A DNA stretch of 64,000 bases, from contig KV748253.1 of NCBI GenBank assembly GCA_001692895.1, positions 733,511-797,510 on the forward strand, given 5' to 3'. The DNA comes from Cenococcum geophilum 1.58. Lineage: Eukaryota; Ascomycota; Dothideomycetes; Gloniales; Gloniaceae. The position numbers were made by a program, and so were the translations under genes. Positions 46,741-57,974 of this stretch are shown here, piece after piece (position 1 is the stretch's first letter; each line of letters begins with the position of its first letter). The notes under the pieces were generated by a model, which made no database searches, was not told the origin of the DNA, and saw only the letters and a list, made by a program, of their open reading frames with translations.

Positions 46741-49700
46741 TACCTAAATTTATAAGTTAATTGGTAAGATTAACAGTTTAAAGCGCTAATAGATAGTAGA
46801 GCAATACGGAACCATATCTTACTAGTAGTAGTTAAGAGAATAGGATTACCTTATAGATAGAAGGAGCAATCTTACCTATTAGTTATGATTTTAGGAGATC
46901 TAATAGCCTATAGAGGAGGGATCATTAATCTTAAAACAGGACCTATTTAGATAACTATTAAAGGAAGATAAATTAAGATATCTTTTAATATCCTACCATT
47001 GGGACGGGATAAGGCAGTATTAGGTATGCCTTAGTTATAGAAATATAATCTAAGGATTAATTAGATTATGGGTTAGGTCGATATTAAAGATACTTAACGC
47101 CGTAAAATATAACAGCAAACTAAGTTAGTATGGTACTAAGTTAGAGTAATATACGAAAAGACTAAGCAAGGCTTAAGTTATATACTAAAGAGATACTATA
47201 AGTATAGTAAGAAGCTATAGAGCCTAGAAAGTAAAAAGTTAGTAAATTATATAGTATGGGACTATAAGATAGAGTTAGAACTAGGAATAAGTCTAAGGTT
47301 CTTTCCAACCTATAAGCTTACTTAAGAGGAGTTAAGCGCACTTAAAGAGTTTATTTAGGAGAACTTATAAAAGGGATATATTAGACTATTATAGTTATTA
47401 GTAGGATATCCAATACTGTTCGTACTAAAGAAAAATAGAAAGCCTAGGTTATGCATTAACTATAAATAGTTAAATAGCATTACTTAGAAGGATAGATATC
47501 CTTTACCCTTAATTAGCGAAATCTAAGATTAGATAGGTAATGCGTAAATCTTTATAAAGATAGATCTAAGATAGGCGTACCATTAAATTAGAATTAAGGA
47601 AGGCGATAAATAGAAGGCAGCTTTTAGGTTAAGAGAAGAACTATACAAACCATTAGTTATACAATTTAGATTAATAAATGCACTAGCAACGTTTTAGAAA
47701 TGAATTAATAGTGTATTAGGAGAACACCTTAATAAGTTTGTTATAGTATACCTTAACAACATTATTATCTACTTAATGATTAAGAAAGAGTACGGGGAAC
47801 ACGTTAAATAGGTCTTAAAGAGACTATAAGAAGAATAGATGCTAGTAGCAATTAAGAAATACGAGTTCTTTATTAGGAAGACTGATTTTGTTGGATTTAT
47901 TATTAAACTAGATCATATTAGTATGGACCTAAAGAAGATTAAAGTTATAGTAAGTTGGTAAGAACCAGAGAATATAACGTAGTTAAGGTTATTCTTAGGG
48001 TTTTGCAACTACTATAGAAGGTTTATAGCATAGTAGTTAAAGAATATTAAACCATTTACCAGGCTTATAAAGAAAGAGAAACCATAGGCATAGGGAAATA
48101 AATAAAAGAAGTTGTTTAAGGAACTTAAGGAGCTATTTACTTAGGAGCTAATCCTTAAGATCTATTAACTAGAACTAGATACGGTTATAAAAACGGACGT
48201 ATTAGATTACGCACTAGGAGTATATTTGCTATAGAAGTATAAGGACGCATAGCATCTAGTAGCATACTATAGTAGAAAGATGACACTACTAGAGTTAAAC
48301 TATGATGTTTATAACAAGGAGTTATTAGGTATAGTTACAGCACTTAAGGAATAGAAAGCATTCTTATAAGGTATAGAGAAACTATTTATAGTTAAGACGG
48401 ATTATAAGAACCTAACGGGGTTCCTAATAATAAAAGAACTTAATTAAAGATAAGTTAAATAGGTAGAGATACTTACGGAATACTATTTTAAGATTTAGTA
48501 TACTAAAGGAACTAAAAATATAAGAGCAGATGCACTTAGCAGAAAAGCTAAACTATAAAATAATAAAAAACTATTAGGAGTAATACTACGCAGAGATAAG
48601 GATAGATTAATTAGATATAATTACCCTAAACTAGTAGTAACTTAAGAAGATAACAAACTAGGATAAGTCTACAAGACACCGGAAAGCTTTTAGGTATAGA
48701 GAATTTTAAAAGCATAGCTAGAAGATCCACAGTCGGATATATATAAAAATTAAGAAGCGAAGTATATCCTAAGAAGCATAGCAGAGCATTTTATAGAAGA
48801 ATTCTATAAGGAAGTAACTTAAGGACATAACGGAGCAATAGGCTTAGTGTTAAGACTTTAGGAAGAATATATTATTAACGGAATCTAGAATATCGTAAGA
48901 AAAGTAATAAAGAAGTGTCTAAATTACTAAAGAAATAAACTAACGAGGTATAAGCTATATAGAGGGCTATAACCTATTAAAATACCAGAAAGACTATAGG
49001 AGGTTATATTATGGGACTTTATTATTAAGTTACTAAAGTTAAGAGATTTTATTATCAGATAAGATTATAATATAATCTTAGTAATAGTAGATAAGCTTAT
49101 AAAGTGGGGATACTTTATAGTATATACAGAAGAAATCTTAGCGGAAGATGTCGCTAAAATCTATATTAAAGAAGTGTTTATAAAATATGGAGCACTAAGT
49201 AAGATTATATTAGATAGGGATCCAAGATTTATAGCAGTATTTTAGGAGGTATTTTTAGCGGAGTAAGGAGTTTGAGTAGTAACTTCTACCGTATATTATC
49301 TATAGATAGACGGCTAAACGGAAAGATTAAATTAGACGCTAGAGCAGTATCTAAGGCATTATATTAATTATATATAGAATAATTAGGTATTGCTATTACT
49401 AATTATACAGTTTATATATAATATAACACTATAGGAAGGAATAGGTATATTACTATTTAAGGCAAATTACGGATATAAGCTAAGAATATCGTTATTACTA
49501 CGGTAAGTAAAGAAAATAAGTAGTATAGCTAAAGAAAGAATAAAGACACTAATAAATCTTTATATAGACCTTATAGAATTAGTAAAGAAAGTATAAAAAA
49601 GAATAAAAAAGTACTATAATGCTAAGAGATCTAAGGGACTAGATCTTAAGGAGGGAGATAAAGTATAGCTACTATATAAAATTTTTAAGAGTTAACGGCT

Positions 49701-50090
49701 AAGTAAGAAGTTAAACTACGTTAGACTAGGACCTTTTAAAATTACGTAAAGGATTTTACTAGTTATATTTAAGTTAAACCTACTAGCTAGGATAAAGATC
49801 TACCCTATATAGTATATCGCAATACTAGAGCTAGTATATAGAGATATTAAGCCACCGGTCTATAAAGCAAATACATATAGAGGACAGAAAGAAGACAAAT
49901 GGCAAGTTTTAAAGATTATTAGCTATAAGGATATTAATAATAAAATATAGTACGAGGTTAAGTAGATAGGCTATAATAAGACTACCTAGGAACTACTAGA
50001 GAATTTAAAGAACGCTATAGGAAAGATATAGGAGTATTAAAAGAGATTAGGTTAGGCAGCATTAATAAATAAAAATCGCTAAAAAATAAA
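46740..50090 (+). pseudogene. pol relic, Gypsy-A copy 3
   Basis: Protease (ALIDSRAIRNHILL-like, about 46780-46820), RT (about 47370-47860, YxDD box now VYLNNIII), RNase H (about 48150-48560, with [20 protein letters not shown]), then integrase (zinc region about 48750-48950; core with KIILDRDPRFIAVFQEVFLA near 49200-49260 and LQIDGQTERLNQTLEQYLRH near 49300-49360), and a chromodomain-like tail (IQYEVKQIGYNKTT near 49950-49990). A better-preserved copy than copy 1, but still with many RIP-type stops. Confidence 0.88.
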
Positions 50091-50795
50091 TTACTTAAGG
50101 GGGACCTAAGAAGAGCAGTTGCCGAACTACTTAAATCTGTTTCCTTCTTGGTTAAAAGAGAATCCGTTTTTTTATTACTAAGTTCCTATAAACCTTATTC
50201 TATAAGTTTCTACTCTTTAGAACGGACCTTTTTATAAACTTTCTTAAGACGGATTAACTAAGTAGATACAGCAAGACGAGACTTAAGGGCGTGTTATTAA
50301 GCATTAGCAGCCTCTTATTTAGTATTATAAGAATAATATAGTTCCGCCAGAGTAATAGATAGTTTATTATCTAGCCGTATAGCAGCAGATTAAATATAAG
50401 ACCTTAAGATAGATAAGTTAAGAAACTAGATAACTATTAAGAGTAATAGGTCGCGTATATTTAGCATTAGAGATAGAGCGAATATTATAGGACGAATAAA
50501 TATTCGCTTTAGTGCACTCTAAGCAAGAAAACAGTTATCGCGAAGATGGATTTACTAGCATAATATAGACTAACCCCTTTTTCGAACAACAAGAATATAG
50601 AGACGGTATAATCTTACCTAGAGATAATATTATAGCAACGGTACGAAACTAACGAGCTATAGATAAGGAAGTAAGAGCTTTAGGTATAATAAGTAAAGAT
50701 ATTAACTAAATTAATTAAACGGACATTATACCTCTAGTAAATAACTTAGAGATATTTTAAATCTTTAAGGACAAAGATAAAGAGGAGGGAGATAG

Positions 50796-51216
50796 TGTTA
50801 CAGACGCTTTAAGTACAATATTATAACTACTTAGAGAAGAGTTAGAAGAAGCTAGTTAGTTAATTTAGGCACGGTCCAAAATAGAGCCAGTAGAGCTATG
50901 TAACGAGGAATAGTAACTAAGGTTATATGACGTAATCTATATAATCTGTACGATCTATATAATCTATAATAGAGTAGATAGAGTATACGTACCTTATATA
51001 CCAAGGGGATTTCTTAGAAGTATGGTTGTGTATTTAAAGGACCACAGTCCCTACCTAGATAGTTCTTTCCTTTATAGTGAATCTTAGAATATAATTAGAG
51101 TTAATCTGTTAGGTAACCACTCCACTAGTTATTATTGCGTTATTAACTTCTTATTTACTTACATACCTAGCCTATTAATAAGTCTACCGTAGTTCCTGCT
51201 ATAAGGCTTCGTTACA
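50796..51216 (+). repeat. Right LTR, Gypsy-A copy 3
   Basis: 421 bp, from TGTTACAGACGC to CGTTACA. A purine-rich tract AAAGAGGAGGGAGATAG precedes it. It contains one extra 18-bp unit compared with the left LTR. Confidence 0.93.
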
Positions 51217-51221
51217 TTAAC

Positions 51222-54200
51222 CTTATTAATTAAGATGTCGTCTATAGGTTTAACCTGCCTATACGCTATACGTTATATTTACGTAAACCTATTATATATT
51301 TCCTTAATAGTAACCAGATAATAATCTAGGATGCTTATAATCTAATAGTTACCACTAGTGACTTCTAGGGTACCTCTCGCACTATTAACCCACAGACCTT
51401 TTAGGACGGCTTATTTAATAGTTATAATATAGTTCTTAGATAGGATTAGCTCGCGAAAGTAGATCTATTAATTAGCTTCCGTTCTAAATAGTTTATCTAG
51501 GGTACTTTAGACTTTAAACGCCTCTAAATAGTTACCCTTAACGCTCTCCTAGTAAATATTAAGGCTAGTAAAATAGTCTATTTGCTATAGCTAGAAGACT
51601 CCTTCTTTATACCGGTTATAAATATAATAAAGGACCTATTATTACTGGCAGCGAGTACCCGTATAGACCCTCTAGATATAGAGATACTAGTTATAAATAT
51701 AGTAGAGGACCTGCTATTACTAGCAGTAAGTACCTATAGAGACCCTCTAGTGCCGGCGCAGATCACCTATATATAAGGGGGAGGTGATTAAAACCCTAAA
51801 ACTATTAAGTATACTACAGCAGAGCTATATATACTCTTAGTATAAGTACACCTATAAAACGCATATTGGCTGCACCTTTTTCTTTACTAGCTTTTAGAAG
51901 CACACTACTATATAATAGTCGCTTTAACCTTTATAGCCCCTAGCCTACTAGATATATATAAAGAGGAAATTAATATCTTCTCTAATAAGCTAGTAAGTAT
52001 ACTACTATAGAACTCTAAGTACAACTATATAATTAACTTAGAAGAAGGCAAGACACTACCGTAAATACCCCTCTATAACCTCTTATAGAAAGAGTTATAG
52101 ATCTTATAAGAGTACCTAGACAGTGCTCTTAAAAAGGGCTAAATTAGGCCTAGCAAGTCGCCTACTAGAGCGCCTATCCTCTTTATGCCAAAAGTAGACG
52201 GTATAATATAGCTATACGTTAACTATAGACGCCTAAACAAAATCATAATTAAGAATTGGTACCCCTTATTGCTAGTTGGCGAACTCTTTAATAGGCTTAG
52301 CTATGTAAAGATATTTATAAAGCTAGATCTTTATAATACGTACTATAAAATTTACATTAAAAAGGGAGATAAATAGAAGACCGCATTTAAGATATGCTAC
52401 GGTTACTTTAAGTACCTAATAATGCCCTTTAGTTTTACTAACGCCCCTATAACTTTTTAAAGCTATATTTATAAAGCTTTAGAAACCCTAGTAAATACTA
52501 TCTATATAGTCTACCTAGATTATATTCTTATTTACTTAAATAATAAGGATAAGCATGTTAAGCACGTTAAGTAGGTACTACAATAGCTCCGCGCTTGGGG
52601 CCTATATACTAAACTATTTAAAAAAAATTTATACTAAGAACGTTAAGTTCCTAGGCTTTATTATTACTCCTAGGGGTATTATAATAGACCCTAACCGCGT
52701 AAAAGCTATTAAGGAATAACCTAAGGCTAAGTCCTATAGGGACATCTAGGTCTTCCTTAGTTTTGCCAACTTCTATAGGCGATTTATCTAAAACTACTCG
52801 GATACTATATACCCCCTACACGTATATCTTATATAGGTATATCGCGACCTAATATTAGATAGGGAGAAGAAGTAGAAGCGTAAGTTAAAAGGGCTTACTA
52901 AATGGTATTAACCTTAGTCCTAGCCTAATAACGCATAGTAAGCGTTTTATAAGCTACGCGCTATATTTATATAGGCTCCTCTGCTTTACTACTTTAACCC
53001 TAATTTATCCCTAATAGTAATTACTAACGCTTCTAATTATACCTATAGCGGTATACTTCTATAGCCTTTAGGGCAGGGAGATTAACTCCACTAGCACTTA
53101 ATTACTTATTTGTGATGGCGCTAGGGCTCGTCACCTAGTCAGGGGTTCGTCTAAGGGCTTGGCGCCTCAACAAGTACATAGCACGTCTCTCCCTCCTGTA
53201 CATACCCTCCTTCTTCTCCTCAGCTTAATATCTTCGTAATACAGCATTCGTTCGCTTTATCTTTGCAAGCATTTATTTAAGTCTCTACCGAGGCATTTGT
53301 TCAATAGTTCGAGCCGTTACATTATTATAGTTAGAAGCTTACTAGCCTAGAAGTATGGTATAATACATATAATAAAGAACTACTTGCTATAGTGTAATGC
53401 TTTAAGACGCGGCGCTATTACCTTAAATACGCCGCGCATATAACGCGCGTACTCTGCGATTATAATAATCTTAGGTACTTTATAACTACTAAAAGCTTAT
53501 CTATTTATTAGGCCTAATACGCTAAGAAACTAGCTAAGTTTAATTTTAAGATTAAATATAAGCTAGGTAAAGCAAATCCCGCTAATACACTATCCCAGCA
53601 CCTAGATTATGCTAAAGGCTTTAAAGATAGCAGTAAGAGGATAATCCTTAATACTATACTGCCTATATTATAGTAAAAGTTACGGGTTATAGGCCTTATG
53701 GGCGGCCCTAGTACTACTATACTAAACTAGTAAGTAGTATACGTGTAGTATATAAGCGACCCTCGCAAACTTAGTGCCGGCGGACAAGAGCGTCCTGCTA
53801 TTCTCTTTAAGACTACTTTAATTAACCTAATAGCGCTTAACCCTAGGGAAAACTCCTTGGCCTAGGTTACGGTCCCCTATAATAACCTAGTAAGTCACCT
53901 ATATATTATACGTTACTTTACTAGTACTAACTTTACGCAGAGTCTCGTGCTACGGCAAGAGGTAGTAATAGCTGCTTTAGCCAAAACGGCGTTTATAGAA
54001 TAACCCCCTAAGTTACTAATTAATTTTATTTATAGAGTATAAAAAAGGGTCGCCTTTATACGCTTTATATATAATTAGTTAACCTAAAAATAAGTTCCTG
54101 CCAGTAATAAGGACTATACCCTTAATAATTAAGGACTCCTAAGGTAAAATAATAAGGTTTAGGTGCTAAATTATACACTATTATAATAGGAGATCCTTGA

Positions 54201-55620
54201 GCGGAATTATAACGATCCTATAGGCGGCTACTATAGTTTTAACTATACCTTTAAGGTAATCGCGTAGAAGTATACTTAAAACAGCCTTACCTAGGACCTT
54301 CGCAAATACCTAAATAATTATAATACCTACCAACGCTCTAAATCGCGCCGCTATAAACCCTATAGTAAGCTACAGCCTCTTTAGGTCCCCACCTAAACCT
54401 AATAGCATTATTTACTTAACTTTATTATAGATCTTCTAGAGTCTAAGACTCCTAATAGCGTAGAGTATAACTCCGTCTTTATCCTTATAGACCGTTTTAT
54501 AAAGCTAGTACGCTACTATCTAGTATATAAGATAATTAATACTACGCAACTCGCAGAACTCTTATTTAGAGTCTTTACGTAAATAGGGCCTCTAAATAAT
54601 ATTGTCTTTAATAGGGGTAGTATATTTATAAGCAAGTACTAAAGTACTACATACTACCATCTCCGCGTTTAACGTAAACTTAGTACTATATTTTACCTAT
54701 AGATAGATAGTTAGATAGAGCGTTAGAACCAGAAGCTTAAGATATACCTATATATATTTATAAACTGGGAACAGTTTAATTAGGCCTCCCTACTTAAAGA
54801 AGCAGCCTTTACCTATAACTTTAAGGTCCATACTATAATAAAGCATTCCCCTATTAAGCTTACCTATAGCTAGCTACTAAATGTCCCGGACGGAGTCCTA
54901 GATAGCATTTAAAACGCCTAGCAAGGTAGGGATAGGTTTAAGTTAACGAATGTCCAACTTATAGAGACGTATTTATAACGTCTGCGCCTTATACATAAGG
55001 TAGCGGTAGCGTTAATAATGCACGCCTAAAAGCTTTAGGTAAAATACTATAATCGTCACCACCTGGCTAAGTACTTCGCCGTTAGTAAATAAGTCTTACT
55101 CTCCTCTAAGAATATCCGCACGAAACGTCCCTATAAAAAGCTTAACTATAAGTTTATAGGACCGTTTTAGATCCTAAAGCGCGTAGGGTAGTAAGTATAT
55201 AAGATAGAGCTTCTACCTACTATAGCACGGCTCTACCTAGTCTTCTATATCTCCCTACTAGAGCTTTATAGGTCACGCCCTAGGTTTTAACCCCTAGTAG
55301 TAAAAGAGCTTAAGGAAGGCAGCTAGGAAGTAAAAGTAATTGTTACCTACTAGGATTATACTAGACAACCGCAGTACCTTATTAAATAGCTAGAATAGCT
55401 AAATAAGTATAATAAATAGAAATATAAGATAGAATTTAAGAATTATTAATAACTACTAGATAAGTACCGTAAGCGAAACACCCTAGCCTTATAGCCGAAG
55501 CGTAGGCGAAAAATAAGCGCCGCTATTAAAATATAACCTATATTAAAGCGAAGTAGAGGACGTCCTAAGGGATTAAAGAATAAGTAATAATTGCTGTAAA
55601 AACTACAGCCTTAATTTAAA
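51222..55620 (+). pseudogene. pol relic, Gypsy-B (interrupted by a solo LTR)
   Basis: Continues the element interrupted at 43273. Seen in order: a protease/linker region with little conserved sequence (to about 52050); RT (about 52170-52680) with IFIKLDLYNAYYKIYIKKGD (motif A), MPFSFTNAPITF (motif B) and a YxDD box reading VYLDYILIY; the post-RT segment FLSFANFYRRFI (about 52760); RNase H (about 52980-53580), split at 53110 by the solo LTR; integrase (about 54190-54900) with the QRSKSRRYKPYSKLQPL segment; and a basic C-terminal tail (55400-55600). RIP-type stops and frame changes are present throughout. Confidence 0.85.
53111..53321 (+). mobile_element. Solo LTR (family C relative), almost free of RIP
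   Basis: 211 bp starting TGTGATGGCGCTAGGGCTCG and ending GAGCCGTTACA, flanked by a perfect 5-bp target duplication TTATT (53106-53110 and 53322-53326). It resembles the LTR at 38814-39077 in its 3' half. Unlike all surrounding DNA it keeps many CpA and TpG dinucleotides. Removing it and one TTATT restores the RNase H segment of Gypsy-B across the junction (ITYL/YYSQK). A solo LTR arises by recombination between the two LTRs of a full element. Confidence 0.92.
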
Positions 55621-55699
55621 AAGCACCCTTCCTAAACCTAGTCTATTACTCTATACTAGCTAAGTAGATTGTTTATATATTAGAGAATAGGCCCGTCCA

Positions 55700-56380
55700 T
55701 TTAACCGGGGTCTATAACCTACTAGTAACCCGCTAGTAGTAACCTATACTAATAATTTATACACTATTCTATGTATATGCTACGTAAATAACGCATAAGG
55801 CTAAAGTATAGGTTAATGGCGGGTCTAATAGGTATATAGCCTTACTATCCTAATCTGGCTATATATAAATAACCTATAACCTACCCGCGAAGTATATACG
55901 GCGCTACACCGGTATAACGTAAGGCCAAAGCAGGGTTAGTAACGGATTTAATAAGTATATAGCCTTACCGTCTACGAATCTGGCTGTATATAAATAACCT
56001 ATAACCTACCCGCGAGGTACTAGCGACCTACCTACGTAAGTAAGCTTTAGAATATTTCTAATCTACTAAATTTAGGCGACGGTATTAAGCTCTACTAGCT
56101 CTACCTATTAAACGGACTAATTAGGATTTTCTATACCGGGTATACAAAATTATTACTAGCTTAGTTAAATGCGGGGGAGTCTTAGTAAGGCAAATCTAAC
56201 CAATTAGATAACTTTAACTGCCGGTCGAAGTTCCTTAACATCTTCGCGCCGCGTATATGTACTACCCGTCTCTCTATATACAAAATTAAGACGCTCTTTC
56301 CCCTCTAAATTTTTTCCTTACTAAGGTTTTTTATGGGGTTTTATTAAGGCTTAAGTATATAAAGGATTAGGGACAACCCT
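55700..56380. other. 3' non-coding tail of Gypsy-B with an internal duplication
   Basis: Between the end of pol and the polypurine tract. A unit of about 119 bp is present twice (about 55813-55931 and 55932-56040), sharing TATATAGCCTTACYRTC and AACCTATAACCTACCCGCGA. No further gene was recognised, though env-like or extra ORFs cannot be excluded in RIP-mutated DNA. Confidence 0.6.
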
Positions 56381-56398
56381 TTTAAAGGGGGGGGGCAT
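56381..56398 (+). other. Polypurine tract, Gypsy-B
   Basis: AAAGGGGGGGGGGCAT-type run directly before the right LTR. It marks the plus-strand priming site of the retroelement. Confidence 0.8.
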
Positions 56399-56624
56399 TA
56401 TTAGGTAAAACCTAAGTAGATAGTTATATAGCTGCAAGGTATAGGCGACCCTAGGGCAACCTAGGGGTAACTCGCCCGTAAGGCACGTGCTCTATATATA
56501 CCTAGGAAAAACCCTTCCTACCTCGTATATAGACTCCTCCTTTTTCCCTTAAAGATTTGTCTCTATCTATATAATACACCTATTGTTCTATTATTAGACT
56601 CCCTATCTATATCCTTACCTTATA
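56399..56624 (+). repeat. Right LTR, Gypsy-B
   Basis: 226 bp, equal in length to the left LTR. Its first and last dinucleotides are RIP-changed (TG to TA, CA to TA). It is followed by the TAAAG target duplication. Confidence 0.93.
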
Positions 56625-57395
56625 TAAAGTAACGCTTAAGAATGTACTCTTTATATTATAATTAAACACCTTAATAAATCTTAGGTTAGTCTATCTCCCT
56701 TCTCTATTTCTTAATTTAGCTAATATTATATAATAGAAGGAGTATATATTTAATAAGGAGTTCTCTAAACGCATTAAAAATGCCTAGAATACCTTTAATA
56801 GGTATTACCATAAAACAGACAACTCGCCCCTTTATACCACTGCACTTATTCTTTACCTAGCCCGTTATATAAGATATATTAGGCAGGTTTAGAAGAAGAA
56901 GTAGCGTAAGCCTACACTTAATAGCGTTAAAGAGCTTTAGGAGAGATATTAGAATAGGAGTTTTATGCCTAGAAGTATGTCATTATATAAAAAGCTAGCT
57001 CTAGCTTAAGACCTTAATAAATTTAATAAGATCGCCAAGGATTTTAATAGTATAATATTTTAACCAAAAAGTTAGGATAAGTATAAGGACTTTATCTCTA
57101 AGATATCGTATAAAATTTCAATAACTGCGCTTTAGTAGTGGTCTTAAGAACAGTAATAAAAGCGCTAGCTACGGCTCTCGCTTATAGCAATTGAAATTCT
57201 TTCAATTCTAGTAATAAGCAATAACCTAGAGAGAGTCTTTTTAGGAGGACGTTATACGGCATTATGGGATAGAATGCAGATAGATCCTAAAACTCTTAAG
57301 AAAACAAAGTATTTAAAGAATTAGTATTAGAGAAGAATTACAAGAGAGATAAGGGATTTTTCTTTAAGTATTAAGCTATTATATAGCTAGGGGAG
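56625..57395 (+). pseudogene. hAT transposase, C-terminal part with dimerisation domain
   Basis: Continues the frame broken at 41658. Read through RIP stops it gives RYYHKTDNSPLYTTALIL (about 56800-56855, the YYxKTDxSPxYxAAxxLNP block), a charged helical linker, then the hAT dimerisation signature AIEILSILVISNNLERVFLG (about 57187-57245) and YTALQDRIQIDPKTLKKTKY (about 57250-57310). The usual SRMAIDILSIPAMSAEPERVFS order is clear. It contains in-frame stops. Confidence 0.85.
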
Positions 57396-57437
57396 AGGTA
57401 GATAAGGACCTTATAACACCTTATATATTCCTACTGT

Positions 57438-57548
57438 AATATCCGCAATATCCGCAATATCTACAATATCCACAATATCCGCAATATCCGCAATATCCGC
57501 AATATCCACAAAATATCTGCAATATCCGCAATATCCGTAATATCTGCC
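57438..57548. repeat. 9-bp minisatellite (AATATCCGC)
   Basis: About 12 tandem copies with CA/TA and CG/CA variants, followed by four ATTCTGCCAA-like units to about 57590. It lies between the hAT transposase and normal-composition DNA and may include the lost right end of the hAT element. Confidence 0.88.
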
Positions 57549-57590
57549 AAATTCTGCCAAGTCTACTAAATTCTGCCAAATTCTGCTAGA

Positions 57591-57974
57591 GCCGTAGAGT
57601 CATATTCTACCTAGTTGGGGTAGAAAAGCTCTGCACGGGCACTTTTATCCTTATCGATTGCGATATTTTATGCATTTTCTATTGGATAAGGATATTTTAT
57701 GCTCGCTTATTCGCATCATCCAAAACCACACTGCTCGGATATCTTTTTGCGTGAAGCCGTCATAACGGACTAACAATACCAATTTTCAGAAACGGAATTC
57801 CTTGTAACTATCTAATGAGATCCCTGCACGTAGGAGCCTTGCCTCTAATTCGCTGAGATGTTAAGAAAGTTATGTCGTGCAGCACCTAGGTAGGCTGAGC
57901 TGTGCGGTTGTTTAGCTGAACACCCGAAAACTTGATTCGGTAATCCTCGATAAGAACAGCATGCTACACTTCTC
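57591..57974. other. 3' flank of the DUF3433 gene
   Basis: The composition change from RIP-mutated to normal DNA occurs near 57600. About 380 bp of unique sequence follow, presumably with the 3' untranslated region of the minus-strand gene. I see no other gene or clear polyadenylation cluster. Confidence 0.5.

Larger units (their letters stand above)
43274..51216 (+). mobile_element. Ty3/Gypsy family A copy 3 (full length), inserted in Gypsy-B
   Basis: The left LTR is 43274-43676 (403 bp), the right LTR 50796-51216 (421 bp), with a perfect 5-bp target duplication TTAAC (43269-43273 and 51217-51221). The internal order is the same as in copy 1. Outer termini TGTTACGGACGC and CGTTACA are unmutated here, so this copy defined the family's ends. 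Same orientation as its host. Coding parts are RIP-mutated and inactive. There is one N at 46099. Confidence 0.95.
41659..56624 (+). mobile_element. Ty3/Gypsy family B (about 7.0 kb), split by a Gypsy-A insertion
   Basis: Two 226-bp LTRs (TGTTAGGTAAAACC to TTACCTTACA on the left; TATTAGG to TTACCTTATA on the right after RIP) and a perfect 5-bp target duplication TAAAG (41654-41658 and 56625-56629). The left part holds gag. The right part (after 51216) holds RT, RNase H and integrase. A polypurine tract ending in a run of G precedes the right LTR. Without its two insertions it would be about 6.8 kb. All coding parts are RIP-mutated. Confidence 0.92.
40640..57400 (+). mobile_element. hAT transposon, outer layer of a nested block (ends not resolved)
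   Basis: The outer element is recognised by its transposase, whose halves lie at 40640-41658 and 56625-57395, separated by the Gypsy-B element. The inner retroelement carries a TAAAG target duplication on either side, so the two halves were once contiguous. I could not find the hAT terminal inverted repeats or the 8-bp target duplication. The limits given are those of the transposase similarity. Confidence 0.7.

Noticed and set aside
57438..57548. Possible CRISPR-like array
   Set aside because: The 9-bp units are directly abutting with no spacers, in a eukaryotic context: a minisatellite.
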